64,000 nt of DNA, taken from positions 62,001 to 126,000 of the forward strand of contig CAWIGR010000007.1 of the NCBI GenBank assembly GCA_963835705.1. The letters run 5' to 3'. Numbering within the stretch: the first letter of the stretch is position 1; the number at the start of each line of letters is the position of its first letter. Positions 39,651-49,600 of this stretch are shown here, piece by piece. Below the pieces are notes generated by a model. That model saw nothing but the letters and a program-made list of their open reading frames with translations, was not told where the DNA came from and searched no databases. The translations under genes were made by a program, and so were the position numbers. The DNA comes from JACVRW01 sp963835705 (GTDB lineage: Bacteria > Actinomycetota > Thermoleophilia > Solirubrobacterales > Thermoleophilaceae).

Positions 39651-41030
39651 TTATGCCCCCAGCAGGCTTTGGCCGCAGACCCTGACCACGTTGCCGTTCA
39701 CGCCGCCCGACGCGGGGCTCGCCAGCCAGCCGATCGTCTCGGCCACGTCCACCGGGAGCCCGCCCTGCGACAGCGAGTTCATGCGGCGCCCGACCTCGCG
39801 CGTCGCCAGCGGCATGCGCGCCGTCATCTCGGTCTCGATGAAGCCGGGCGCGACGGCGTTCACGGTGGCGCCGCGCTCCGCTGCCGTCGGCGCCAGCGTC
39901 CCCACCAACCCGATCACGCCGGCCTTCGAGGTGGCGTAGTTGGCCTGGCCCGCGTTCCCGGCGATGCCGCTGATCGAGGACACGCACACGATCCGCGCCG
40001 CGTCCTTCAGCGCGCCCTCGTGCTCGAGGAGGGCCGCCGTGACCCGCTCCGGAGCGGTGAGGTTCACCGCGATGACCGAGTCCCAGCGCTCCTCGTCCAT
40101 CCGCCCCAGCGTCTTGTCCCGCGTGATGCCGGCGTTGTGCACGATGACGTCGGCGCCGCCGTGCTCGCGCGCGAGGTGCGAGGCGATCGTGTTCGGCGCC
40201 TCCGGATCGGTCACGTCGAGCGCGAGCTCCATGCCCTCGCCCAGGTCGGGGACGTCGAGCCCGACCACGTGCGCCCCGTCCCGCGCCAGCGTTGCCGCGA
40301 TCGCGGCCCCGATGCCCCGGGACGCTCCCGTCACGAGCGCGACGCGCCCGTCGAGCGGGCGGTCCCAGTCGCTGACCGGGGGCGAGCCGGCTCGGCCCAC
40401 GCGCACCACCTGCCCCGACACGTAGGCCGAGCGGGGCGAGAGCAGGAACCGCAGGGTCGACTCGAGCCCGTCCTCGGCGCCTGGCTCCACCAGCATGAGC
40501 TGGCCGGTGGCGCCGCGGCGCACCTCCTTCGCGACCGAGCGCGTGAAGCCCTCGAGCGCGCGCTGGGCGACCGCCTCGCCGGCGGCGGCGCAGTCGCCGG
40601 GCGGCGTGCCGAGCACGATCACGCGCCCGCTGCGCTCCACGCGCCGGATGGTGGCCCCGAAGAACGCGCGCAGCTCGCCGAGGTCGCCGGTGGAGGCGAT
40701 GCCCGTGGCGTCGAACACGAGGGCCTTGAAGGACTCGTCCGCGGCAGCCGTGTCGGGGTTCCAGACGGCGGCGTCGAGGCCGGCCGCGGCGGCCGCGCCG
40801 CGGAGATCGTCGCGCAGCTCGGTGGCCGACTCGGCGCCGGCGCTCGCCAGCACCCGCGCCACCGGTTCGGCCAGCCGCCCGCCTGGCGCGGCGCCGAGCA
40901 GGACCCGGCCGCGTATCACGGGATCGCCGGGCGAATGGCGTTCCAGCTCGACGGGCACGGGAAGGCCCGCCGTCTTGACGAACGACCCCACAAAGGGGGC
41001 ATTCGCGATCTGTGCGTATCGGTCGCTCAT
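39651..41030 (-). CDS. fabG4: high-molecular-weight 3-oxoacyl-(ACP/CoA) reductase
   Basis: The protein has 459 residues from ATG 41030, preceded by AAGGAG. Residues 1 to about 205 form a flavodoxin-like N-terminal domain without cofactor residues. From about 210 an SDR domain has GRVALVTGASRGIGAAIA and catalytic Ser/Tyr/Lys in VCVSSISGIAGNAGQANYATSKAG. This two-domain build is typical of FabG4. It reduces 3-oxoacyl-CoA with NADH. It lies between htdX and the thiolase. Confidence 0.9.
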   Translation of the reverse strand: MSDRYAQIANAPFVGSFVKTAGLPVPVELERHSPGDPVIRGRVLLGAAPGGRLAEPVARVLASAGAESATELRDDLRGAAAAAGLDAAVWNPDTAAADESFKALVFDATGIASTGDLGELRAFFGATIRRVERSGRVIVLGTPPGDCAAAGEAVAQRALEGFTRSVAKEVRRGATGQLMLVEPGAEDGLESTLRFLLSPRSAYVSGQVVRVGRAGSPPVSDWDRPLDGRVALVTGASRGIGAAIAATLARDGAHVVGLDVPDLGEGMELALDVTDPEAPNTIASHLAREHGGADVIVHNAGITRDKTLGRMDEERWDSVIAVNLTAPERVTAALLEHEGALKDAARIVCVSSISGIAGNAGQANYATSKAGVIGLVGTLAPTAAERGATVNAVAPGFIETEMTARMPLATREVGRRMNSLSQGGLPVDVAETIGWLASPASGGVNGNVVRVCGQSLLGA

Positions 41031-41088
41031 CGGTAGCACTCCTTCCGGCCAGGCATCACCCGGGGGTCGCGGGGGCGCGAGCCCCCGA

Positions 41089-42366
41089 TCATCTCTGCAG
41101 TACCGCCACAACGCCCTGGCCGCCCGCCGCGCAGATCGAGATCACGCCGCGGCCGCCGTCGCGCTCGGCGAGCGCCTTGGCCAGGTTGGCCACGATCCGC
41201 CCGCCGGTCGCGGCGAACGGATGGCCCGCGGCCAGCGAGCCGCCGTTCACGTTCAGGCGCTCGCGGTCGATCGCGCCGAGCGGGCCCTCGAGCCCCAGCC
41301 GCTGGGTGCAGAACACCGGGTCCTGCCACGCCTTCAGCGCGGACAGAACCTGCGACGCGAACGCCTCGTGGATCTCGTACAGGTCGAAGTCGCCCAGCGA
41401 CAGCCCGGCCCGCGCGAGCATTCGCGGCATCGCGTAGGCGGGCGCCATCAGGAGCCCCTCGCCGCCGTTCACGTAGTCCACCGCGGCCGTCTCGGCGTGG
41501 CTCAGATAGGCGAGCACCGGCAGCCCGCGCTCCGCGGCCCAGTCCTCGCTCGCCAGCAGCACGAGCGCCGCGCCGTCCGACAGCGGCGTGGAGTTGCCGG
41601 CGGTCATTGTGCCGTCCTCGCCCCCGAAGACCGGGTTCAGCTTCGCGAGCTTCTCCGGGGTCGTGTCGGGGCGCAGGTTCTCGTCGCGCTCGAGGCCGAG
41701 GTACGAGGTGAGCAGATCGTCCTGCCAGCCGCGCTCGTAGGCGGCGGCCAGGTTGCGGTGGCTCGCGGCGGCCAGCTCGTCCTGCTCCTCGCGGGTCACG
41801 CCCCACTCCGCGCCGGTGCGGGCCTGATGCTCGCCCATCGACAGGCCGGTGCGGGGCTCCTGGTTGCGTGGAATGGCGGGCACCACGTGGCCCGGCCGCA
41901 GCTTGGTGGCGGTTCCCACGCGTTCCGTCACGGAGCTCGCGCGGTTCAGGTCGAGCAGGATCCCGCGCAGGTCCTCGTTGATCTCGATGGGGGCGTCGGA
42001 GGTGGTGTCCACGCCGCCCGCGATGCCGGCGTCGATCTGCCCGAGAGCGATCTTGTTGGCCACGAGGATCGCGGCCTCCAGCCCGGTGCCGCAGGCTTGC
42101 TGCACGTCGTAGGCGGGCGTGTCGTGGGAGAGCCGGCTGCCCAGCACGCATTCCCGCGTGAGGTTGAAGTCGCGGCTGTGCTTGAGCACGGCGCCGGCCA
42201 CGACCTCGCCGAGCCGCTCCCCGTCGAGCCCGAAGCGCGCGACCAGGCCGTCCAGCGCAGCCGTGAGCATGTCCTGGTTGGACGCCTTCACGTAGGCGCG
42301 GTTCGAGCGCGCGAACGGGATTCTGTTGCCACCGATCACGGCGACCCTGCGAGGTGCTGCGTTCAT
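41089..42366 (-). CDS. fadA2: acetyl-CoA C-acyltransferase (thiolase)
   Basis: This 425-residue protein has the nucleophile Cys in VQQACGTGLEAA (near residue 90), His in GGSLAAGHPFAATGGR and the second Cys in ICAAGGQG, completing the thiolase site. The long form and the neighbours (fabG4, htdX, an acyl-CoA dehydrogenase) correspond to the mycobacterial fadA2 region. It cleaves or forms 3-oxoacyl-CoA. The following TetR gene starts downstream in the opposite sense of transcription order: tetR precedes it in the operon with no gap. Confidence 0.9.
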   Translation of the reverse strand: MNAAPRRVAVIGGNRIPFARSNRAYVKASNQDMLTAALDGLVARFGLDGERLGEVVAGAVLKHSRDFNLTRECVLGSRLSHDTPAYDVQQACGTGLEAAILVANKIALGQIDAGIAGGVDTTSDAPIEINEDLRGILLDLNRASSVTERVGTATKLRPGHVVPAIPRNQEPRTGLSMGEHQARTGAEWGVTREEQDELAAASHRNLAAAYERGWQDDLLTSYLGLERDENLRPDTTPEKLAKLNPVFGGEDGTMTAGNSTPLSDGAALVLLASEDWAAERGLPVLAYLSHAETAAVDYVNGGEGLLMAPAYAMPRMLARAGLSLGDFDLYEIHEAFASQVLSALKAWQDPVFCTQRLGLEGPLGAIDRERLNVNGGSLAAGHPFAATGGRIVANLAKALAERDGGRGVISICAAGGQGVVAVLQR

Positions 42367-42990
42367 TCAGGTCTCCCCTGTCGTGCGGGCGCGAAGGCCC
42401 GGCTCCACGGTCTTGATCAGAAGCTCGGCCGCCTCCCCGGCCGTGAGCGCCCCCGTGCGCAGCCACCAGCGCGCGAGCGACTCCGCCGCGCCGAGCAGCG
42501 CGTTCGAGAGCGCCTCAGCCTCCACGGCGGCCCGGCCCCGGCGGCGACCCGGCAGGCGCGCCACCACGAGCCCGGCCACCACGGCCTGGAGCTGCTCGCG
42601 GTGCTCCGCCACGCGGCGGGCCACCTCGCCGCCGGCCGGCAGCGTCTCGTCGAAGAGCACGCGCCAGGCCTCGCGGTCGCGGTCCACGAACGAGAAGAAG
42701 GCCTGCACCCCCGGCTCCAGCGCGTCGGCGGGCCGCTCGGCCTCCGCGACGGCTCTCGCCACCGTGTCGCGCAGATCCTGGGCGGCGGGCTCCATGCAGG
42801 CGAGGTAGAGGCGCTCCTTGTTTCCGAAGTAGACGTAGAGCAGCGGCTTGGTCACGCCGACCGCGGCGGCCACGTCGTCCATCGTCACCGCGCCGTAGCC
42901 GCGCTCGGCGAAGAGCGCCCGCGCGGCCGCGAGCACCTGCCGCTCGCGCTCGGCGCGCGGCAGCCTGCTGCGCTGCGCCGTGCCGGTCAC
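42367..42990 (-). CDS. TetR-family regulator of the fatty-acid cluster
   Basis: The protein has 207 residues from GTG 42990, overlapping the dehydrogenase stop (GTGA). The N-terminal helix-turn-helix is VLAAARALFAERGYGAVTMD and DVAAAVGVTKPLLYVYFGNK. The C-terminal helical domain binds an unknown effector, probably an acyl-CoA. It ends directly against the thiolase ATG, so it is embedded in the operon it is likely to control. A ten-base palindrome in the divergent promoter at 44922 is the best candidate site. Confidence 0.88.
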   Translation of the reverse strand: MTGTAQRSRLPRAERERQVLAAARALFAERGYGAVTMDDVAAAVGVTKPLLYVYFGNKERLYLACMEPAAQDLRDTVARAVAEAERPADALEPGVQAFFSFVDRDREAWRVLFDETLPAGGEVARRVAEHREQLQAVVAGLVVARLPGRRRGRAAVEAEALSNALLGAAESLARWWLRTGALTAGEAAELLIKTVEPGLRARTTGET

Positions 42991-44903
42991 TGCGGCCTCC
43001 CCCAGGCGCCGAGGCAGTTCTCGGGCACGCCGAAGGAGTCCACCAGCATCTGCGCGTGCGGGCGCAGCTCCGCGCAGAGCGTGTTCACGAGCTTGATCAC
43101 GGCCTTCGAGCGGGGCGGGCTGAGGCGGCCGTGCTCCTGGTACCAGCCGCGCTCGCGCTCGATCGTCGACAGCGCGTGCAGGCTGCAGAGCTTGTCGAGC
43201 AGGTCCCGCACCCCCGGGTCCTCGCAGTCCTCCACCGCCGTGGCGAAGGCCTCGAGCACCACCAGGTCCGCCCACGAGCGAGCCGTCGTGACCACGTGGT
43301 CCTGGCAATCCACCAGCACCTCGAACGGGTCGCCGCCGCCGTCGATGCCCCGCTTGAGCCGCCGCGCCACGCCGGCGAGCACGTGCTCGTGGCGCCAGCG
43401 GAACAACTCGACCTGGGTGGCTCGGTCGAGCATGTCGCGCTCGTCGTCGCGCCCGGGCAGGAGCCGGTCGCCGAGCCGCCCGAGCAGCTCGCGCAGCGCG
43501 GTCCGCTCGGCCACCTGGCTCGCCACCTGCGCCGCCATGAACGTGGCCGTGCCCAGCGGGTCGAGCTCGCCGAACTGGTCGCGGTAGTCGGTCAGCAGGT
43601 TCTTGGCCACGAGCTGGAGCAACACCGTGTTGTCGCCCTCGAAGGTGGTGAACACGTCGCTGTCCGCCTTCAGCGCCGCGAAGCGGTTCGCGCGCAGGTA
43701 GCCGGCGCCGCCGCAGGCCTCGCGGCACTCCTGGATCGTCGCCGTGGCGTGCCAGGTGGCGAGCGCCTTCACGCCGGCCGCCAGCGTCTCGAGCTCGCGC
43801 CGGGCCCTGTCCTCGGGCGCCTCGGCCGTGAACACCTCGTGGAGCTCGCCGCGCAGGCGGTCCTGGGCGAAGTGGAGCGCGTAGGTGGTGGCCAGGGCGG
43901 GAAGCAGGCGGCGCTGGTGCACGCGGTAGTCGAGCAGCACCGCCTCGTCGCCGCCGGGCGGGCCGAACTGCCGCCGCTCGAGCGCGTGGCGCACGGCCAT
44001 CGTCAGCGCGACCTTGGAGGCGCCGATCCCGGCGCCGCAGATGCTCACCCGCCCCTGCACGAGCGTGCCGAGCATCGTGAAGAAGCGGCGCGTGGGGTTC
44101 TCGATCGGGCTCGTGTAGACGCCCTCTGGGCTCACCTGCGCATAGCGGTCGAGCAGCGCCTCCCGCGGCACGCGCACGCGCGAGAAGCGGATGCGGCCGT
44201 TGTCCACGCCGTCGAGCCCGAGCTTGGGGCCGCAGTCCTCGATCTCGACCCCGGGCAGCACGTTGCCGCTCTCGTCGCGCAGCGGCACGAGCAGCGCGTG
44301 CACGCCGCGGTTCTCTCCGCCCACGATCAGCTGCGCGAACACCGCCGCCAGCCTCCCGTCGCGCGCGGCGTTCCCGATGTAGTCCTTCTGCGCCTCCGGC
44401 TCCGGGGTGTGCACCACGAACTCCCCCGCCTCGGGCTCGTAGGTGGCCGTGGTGCCGAGCTCCTGCACGTTGGAGCCGTGTCCGGTCTCGGTCATCGCGA
44501 AGCAACCGGGCAGCTCGACGCTGACGATGTCGTGCAGGTAGCGCTCGTGGTGGCGCTCGGTGCCGAGGTGCAGCACCGCGCCCCCGAAGAGCCCGAACTG
44601 CACGCCGCACTTGACGAGCAGCGACAGGTCCCCGAACGCGAGCGTCTCGAAGGCCGCGACCGAGCGTGCCACGGCGTCCTGCCCGCCGTAGGCCTCCGGG
44701 AAGCCCATCGCGGGGTCGCCCTCGCTCGCGAGCTCCCTGGTCCAGGTGAGCACACGCTCGCTGTGCTCCTCCCGCGGGAGGTCGTGCACCGGCTCGTGGC
44801 CGGTCATGCCGAGCCACCAGCGGGTGCGGTCGCGGATCTCCGCGTGCTCACCGTCGAGCACGCCTCGCAGGATCGGGCTTGTCTGTTCGAGGCTCGTCGC
44901 CAT
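42987..44903 (-). CDS. fadE5: acyl-CoA dehydrogenase, FadE5/acyl-CoA-oxidase-like
   Basis: The 638-residue protein is longer than classic acyl-CoA dehydrogenases (about 380) and near FadE5 size. FAD/substrate segments are CFAMTETGHGSNVQELGTTA and ALERRQFGPPGGDEAVLLDYR. ECREACGGAGYLRANRFAAL and DVFTTFEGDNTVLLQLVAKN are the acyl-CoA-oxidase-type region with the catalytic Glu. The C-terminal 200 residues form an extra helical domain. It introduces the 2,3 double bond in beta-oxidation. It is first in the minus-strand cluster and divergent from the WS/DGAT gene. Confidence 0.88.
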   Translation of the reverse strand: MATSLEQTSPILRGVLDGEHAEIRDRTRWWLGMTGHEPVHDLPREEHSERVLTWTRELASEGDPAMGFPEAYGGQDAVARSVAAFETLAFGDLSLLVKCGVQFGLFGGAVLHLGTERHHERYLHDIVSVELPGCFAMTETGHGSNVQELGTTATYEPEAGEFVVHTPEPEAQKDYIGNAARDGRLAAVFAQLIVGGENRGVHALLVPLRDESGNVLPGVEIEDCGPKLGLDGVDNGRIRFSRVRVPREALLDRYAQVSPEGVYTSPIENPTRRFFTMLGTLVQGRVSICGAGIGASKVALTMAVRHALERRQFGPPGGDEAVLLDYRVHQRRLLPALATTYALHFAQDRLRGELHEVFTAEAPEDRARRELETLAAGVKALATWHATATIQECREACGGAGYLRANRFAALKADSDVFTTFEGDNTVLLQLVAKNLLTDYRDQFGELDPLGTATFMAAQVASQVAERTALRELLGRLGDRLLPGRDDERDMLDRATQVELFRWRHEHVLAGVARRLKRGIDGGGDPFEVLVDCQDHVVTTARSWADLVVLEAFATAVEDCEDPGVRDLLDKLCSLHALSTIERERGWYQEHGRLSPPRSKAVIKLVNTLCAELRPHAQMLVDSFGVPENCLGAWGRPQ

Positions 44904-44921
44904 CGCGGCTTCGGAAATTTA

Positions 44922-44931
44922 TACCCGGGTA
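44922..44931. promoter_or_regulatory. TACCCGGGTA palindrome in a divergent promoter
   Basis: This is a perfect ten-base palindrome in the 38-base gap between the divergent acyl-CoA dehydrogenase and WS/DGAT starts, set in locally AT-rich sequence (GAAATTTA before it). It lies next to the AAGGAAAGG ribosome-binding site of the WS/DGAT gene. It is a likely TetR site controlling both directions. Confidence 0.5.
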
Positions 44932-44941
44932 AGGAAAGGTC

Positions 44942-46456
44942 ATGCGCCAGCTCACGCCGCTCGACGCCCAGTTCCTCGCGATCGAGACCAGCCGTACCTA
45001 CGGCCACGTGGGCGGGCTCGCCGTGTACGACCCGTCGACCGCGCCGGGCGGTCGGCTCGGCATCCCGGAGATCTGCCGGCTCGTCTCCGAGCGCCTTCAT
45101 CTCCTGCCGCCCTTCCGCTGGAGGCTCGTGCAGGTGCCGCTCGGACTCGACCTTCCCTACTGGACCGAGGACGAGGACTTCGACCTCGACTTCCACATCC
45201 GCGAGTCGGCCGTGCCCCCGCCCGGCGACGACGGGCAGCTCGCGCAGACCGTAGGGCGGATCTTCGCCCGTCCGCTCGACCGCTCGCGCCCGCTCTGGGA
45301 GCTGTACGTGATCCACGGCCTCGAGGGGGGCCGCGTGGCCCTGCTGACGAAGGTCCACCACTCGGTCGTGGACGGCGTGTCGGGCAACGAGATCCTGACC
45401 GCGCTGCTCGATCCCAGCCCCGAGGGCCGCGAGATCGAGCCTCCGGAGGACGGCCCGACCGGCCGCCGCCCCGGCGATCTCGAGATGCTCGGCCGCGGGC
45501 TCGCCGGCCTGGCGCGCCAGCCGCTGAGGGCGATCCGCTCGGTGCCGACCGCGCTCCCGAACCTCACCGAGCTGCCCGGCGCCAACGCCTTCCCGGGCGT
45601 GCCGACGCTCTCTCGCGCGATGACGGGCGTCCGCCGCACGCTCGGCGGGCCGCAGGATCCCGGCATCCTCGAGGTGACCGGCGCCCGTCCGCCGCGCACC
45701 TGCTTCAACGGGCCGATCTCCGCCCACCGGAGCTTCGCGTTCGGCTCGGTCTCGCTCGAGACGGTCAAGGCGATCAAGGACGCCGCGGGGGTGAAGGTGA
45801 ACGACGTGGTGGTGGCGGTCTGCGCCGGCGCCGTCCGCGAGTTCCTGCTCGAGCGCGACGAGCTGCCCGACGACCCCCTGGTCGCGATGGTCCCCGTCTC
45901 GGTCCGCGCCGAGGACGAGCAGGGCACTTTCGGGAACCGGATCTCGACCATGATCGTCCCCATCCCCACCGACGTCGCGGACCCGGTGGGGCGCCTCGAG
46001 CGAGCTCACGAGCTGCTGCGGAGCGCAAAGGAGCACCATGCCGCGTTGCCCGCCGACCTGCTCACCGACGCGTCCGCCTTCGTGCCGCCGGCCGTGGCGG
46101 CGCTCGCCGCTCGCACCACGGTGGGGATCCTGGGCCGCACGCGGCCGCCGCTCAACCTGGTCGTCTCGAACGTGCCGGGCCCGCGTTCGCCGCTGTTCAT
46201 CGCCGGCGCCCGGCTCGAGGCGCACTACCCGGTCTCGGCGGTGGTGGACGGCGTGGGGCTCAACATGACCGTGATGAGCTACCTCGACCGGGTGGACTTC
46301 GGCATCGTGGCCGACCGGGACCAGCTCCCGGACCTGTGGCCGCTGCTCCGCGCCTCGCAGAACGAGGTGGACCACCTGGCGGCCGAGCTCCTCCCGGCCG
46401 AGGAGGCCGAGGAGGCCGAAGAGCCTTCTGTGACGCACCCCTCACAAGCACGCTGA
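44942..46456 (+). CDS. wax ester synthase / diacylglycerol acyltransferase
   Basis: This 504-residue protein starts with RQLTPLDAQFLAIETSRTYGHVG and carries the HHxxxDG catalytic motif (His139, His140, Asp144, Gly145 in KVHHSVVDGVSG). The C-terminal NVVVSNVPGP-type motif (LVVSNVPGPRSPLFIAGARL) is also present, as in WS/DGAT proteins. It esterifies acyl-CoA to diacylglycerol or fatty alcohols at the membrane to form storage lipid. It is divergent from a beta-oxidation cluster, so storage and breakdown may be switched by the same regulator. Confidence 0.92.
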   Translation: MRQLTPLDAQFLAIETSRTYGHVGGLAVYDPSTAPGGRLGIPEICRLVSERLHLLPPFRWRLVQVPLGLDLPYWTEDEDFDLDFHIRESAVPPPGDDGQLAQTVGRIFARPLDRSRPLWELYVIHGLEGGRVALLTKVHHSVVDGVSGNEILTALLDPSPEGREIEPPEDGPTGRRPGDLEMLGRGLAGLARQPLRAIRSVPTALPNLTELPGANAFPGVPTLSRAMTGVRRTLGGPQDPGILEVTGARPPRTCFNGPISAHRSFAFGSVSLETVKAIKDAAGVKVNDVVVAVCAGAVREFLLERDELPDDPLVAMVPVSVRAEDEQGTFGNRISTMIVPIPTDVADPVGRLERAHELLRSAKEHHAALPADLLTDASAFVPPAVAALAARTTVGILGRTRPPLNLVVSNVPGPRSPLFIAGARLEAHYPVSAVVDGVGLNMTVMSYLDRVDFGIVADRDQLPDLWPLLRASQNEVDHLAAELLPAEEAEEAEEPSVTHPSQAR

Positions 46457-46480
46457 TCCGCGCGCGAGGAGAGTGCGCCC

Positions 46481-46641
46481 ATGACAGCCGCCGAAGCCGC
46501 GTTCCGGGCCGAGGTCGACGAGTACTGCGCCGTCCGCCCGGAGCTCCTGACGGTCCGGCCGGCGGGCGCGCGTGGGCGCTCCGCATCGGGCCGGTGCCCG
46601 CCGACCGCGTGGCCGAGCTGATCGACTCCTGCATCTGGTAG
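46481..46641 (+). pseudogene. short ORF with a one-base frameshift, unknown family
   Basis: ATG 46481, after GAGGAGAG, opens MTAAEAAFRAEVDEYCAVRP. In the next frame the sequence continues RAWALRIGPVPADRVAELID and SCIW, then a stop at 46641. Both parts look coding and meet in the GCGGGCGCGCG stretch near 46565. A small protein of about 53 residues with a recent frameshift, or a sequencing error, is likely. I do not recognise it. Confidence 0.35.
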
Positions 46642-46666
46642 GCGGGGGTAGACTGGGCCGTGGCTC

Positions 46667-49600
46667 GTGACGGTCCAGGATGTCGATGAGGCGCTTCTAG
46701 ACACAGTCTGCTCCCGCCTCCGGGAGCACCTCGGCGGCGACGAGGCGGCACAGGCGGAGGCGTTTGCCCGGCAGTACTACCGATGGGTATCGCCGGACGA
46801 CATCGCCGACCGCAGCGAGCTGGACGTCTACGGCGCCGCCCTCGCCCACTTCGACCTCGCCCGGCGGCGCACGCCCGGCACCCCGAAGGTGCGGATCTAC
46901 AACCCGCGCTTCGAGACGCACGGCTGGCGCTCGACCCACACGGCGGTCGAGATCGTGACCGACGACATGCCGTTCCTGATCGATTCGGTCGCGATGGAGC
47001 TGAACCGGCGCGGTTTCGGCGTCTACCTGATCATCCACCCGGTCATCCAGGTGCGGCGCGACGACGACGGCCGCCTGGTCGAGGTGCTCCCGCACGGCGC
47101 GGAGGCGGAGGACGCGGTGGCCGAGTCGGTGATCCACGCCGAGGTGGCCCGGCATACCGACGCCGGCGAGCTCGCCCAGCTCGAGCGTCACGTGCTGCGC
47201 GTAATCGGCGAGGTGCGCGCGGCCGTGGAGGACTGGCCCGAGATGCGCGCCCGCGCGCTCGACGTCGTGGCCGCGCTGGGCACGGACCCGCCGCCGCTCG
47301 ACGACAGCGACATTCCCGAGGTGAGGGCGTTCATCGCCTGGCTCGAGGACCACAACTTCACCTTCCTCGGGGCACGCGACTACGAGCTCTCACGCGACGA
47401 GGAGGGCGAGCCGCGGCTGGTGTCGGTGCCCGGCTCGGGGCTCGGCGTGCTGCGCCAGGCGGGCGGGCAGGCGAGCGCGCGCGGGTTCGACAGGCTGCCG
47501 CCCGCCGTGCGCGCCCGCGCGCTCGAGCCATACCTGCTGAACCTCACGAAGGCGAACTCGCGCGCCACCGTGCACCGCCCCGCCTACCTCGACTACGTGG
47601 GCATCAAGCAGTTCGACGACGCGGGGAAGGTGGTGGGCGAGCGCCGCTTCCTCGGCCTCTACACGCACACCGCGTACCACGCCAGCCCGCGCGAGATCCC
47701 GATCCTGCGCCGTAAGGTCGACGCGGTGCTCGAGCGCGCCGCGTTCCCCGAGGGGAGCCACAACGAGAAGGCGCTGCTCGAGATCCTCGAGGGCTATCCG
47801 CGCGACGAGCTGTTCCAGATCTCGAACGAGGAGCTGTTCCGGATCGCGATGGGAATCCTGCACCTGGGCGAGCGCCAGCGGATGCGCCTGTTCGCCCGCC
47901 GGGACACGTTCGACCGCTTCCTGTCCTGCCTCGTGTTCGTCCCGCGCGACCGCTTCAACACGGAGAACCGGCGCCGCATCGAGGGCATCCTGCGGCGGGC
48001 CACCGGCGCCACCAGCATCGACTACACCACGCGCGTCTCGGAGTCCGTGCTGGTGCGGCTGCACTACCTGGTCTACGCGGAGCCGGGGAAGCTGCCGCGG
48101 ATCGACGAGCGGGAGATCGAGACGCTGCTCGTGGCGGCCACGCGCTCGTGGGCGGACGACCTCGAGGAGGCGCTCGTCGAGGAGCACGGCGAGGAGCGCG
48201 GCGGCATGCTGTTCCGCCGCTACGGCGACGCCTTCCCGCCCGCGTACCGGGCCGACTGGGTGCCGCGCTCCGCCCTGGCCGACATCGGCCAGATCGAGGA
48301 GCTGCGCCAGCCCGACGACCTGGCGCTGCGGCTCTACCGGCCGCTCGAGGCGCCGCGCGGGGCGCTGCGCGCCAAGGTGTTCCGCGCGGGCGCGCCGCTG
48401 GCGCTCTCCTCGATGCTGCCGCTGTTCGAGGACATGGGCGTGGAGGTGGCCGACGAGCGCCCCTACGAGATCACGCCGAGCGAGCGCGAGAGCGTCTGGA
48501 TCTACGACTTCGGCCTCACCTACGGGGGCGACCAGGACCTCCAGACCGACCTGCTGCGCGAGACGTTCCAGGAGTCGTTCATCCGCGTCTGGCGCGGCGA
48601 CGCCGAGAGCGACGGCTACAACCGCCTGGTCCTGCGCGCCGGGCTGACCTGGCACGAGACGACCGTGCTGCGCGCGATCGGCCGTTACCTGCGCCAGGCG
48701 GGCACCACGTTCAGCGACCGCTACGTGGAGCAGGCGCTCGGGACCAACGCGCCCGTGGCGCGGCTCCTGATGCACCTGTTCAGGGCCCGCTTCGAGCCCG
48801 GGCACGCGGACGCCGGAGAGGCCGATCAGCTCGTGGACTCGATCGGGGAGGCGATCGACGCCGTCGAGAGCCTGGACCAGGACCGCATCCTGCGGAACTT
48901 CCTCGACGTGGTGCAAGCGATGCTGCGCACCAACTTCTTCCAGCCCCCCGCCGGCGACGGGCCCAAGCCGTGCCTGTCGTTCAAGCTGGACCCGTCGCGG
49001 CTGCCGTGGCTGCCGCTGCCGCGCCCGCGCTTCGAGATCTTCGTCTACTCGCCGCGCACCGAGGGCGTCCACCTGCGCGGCGGCCCAGTGGCCCGCGGCG
49101 GGATCCGCTGGTCCGACCGGCGCGAGGACTTCCGCACCGAGGTGCTCGGGCTGATGAAGGCGCAGATGGTCAAGAACGCGGTGATCGTGCCGGTTGGCGC
49201 CAAGGGCGGGTTCGTCGTCAAGCGCCCGCCGCCCGGCGGCGACCGGGAGGAGGTGCTCGCCGAGGTCGAGGCCTGCTACCGGACCTTCATCGGCGGGCTG
49301 CTCGACCTGACCGACAACATCGTCGACGGCGAGGTGGCGCCCCCGCCGGACGTGGTGCGCTACGACGAGGACGACCCGTACCTGGTGGTGGCGGCGGACA
49401 AGGGCACGGCCGCGCTGTCGGACGTGGCCAACGAGGTGTCCGCGCAGTACGGCTTCTGGCTCGGCGACGCCTTCGCCTCGGGCGGCTCGGCGGGCTACGA
49501 CCACAAGAAGATGGGCATCACCGCGCGGGGCGCCTGGGAGTCGGTCAAGCGCCACTTTCGCGAGCTCGGGCACGACGCGCAGAGCGAGGACTTCACCGTG

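Noticed and set aside
40495..43587. 1030-codon plus-strand frame over the thiolase and TetR genes
   Set aside because: Antisense shadow; the sense products carry catalytic and HTH motifs.
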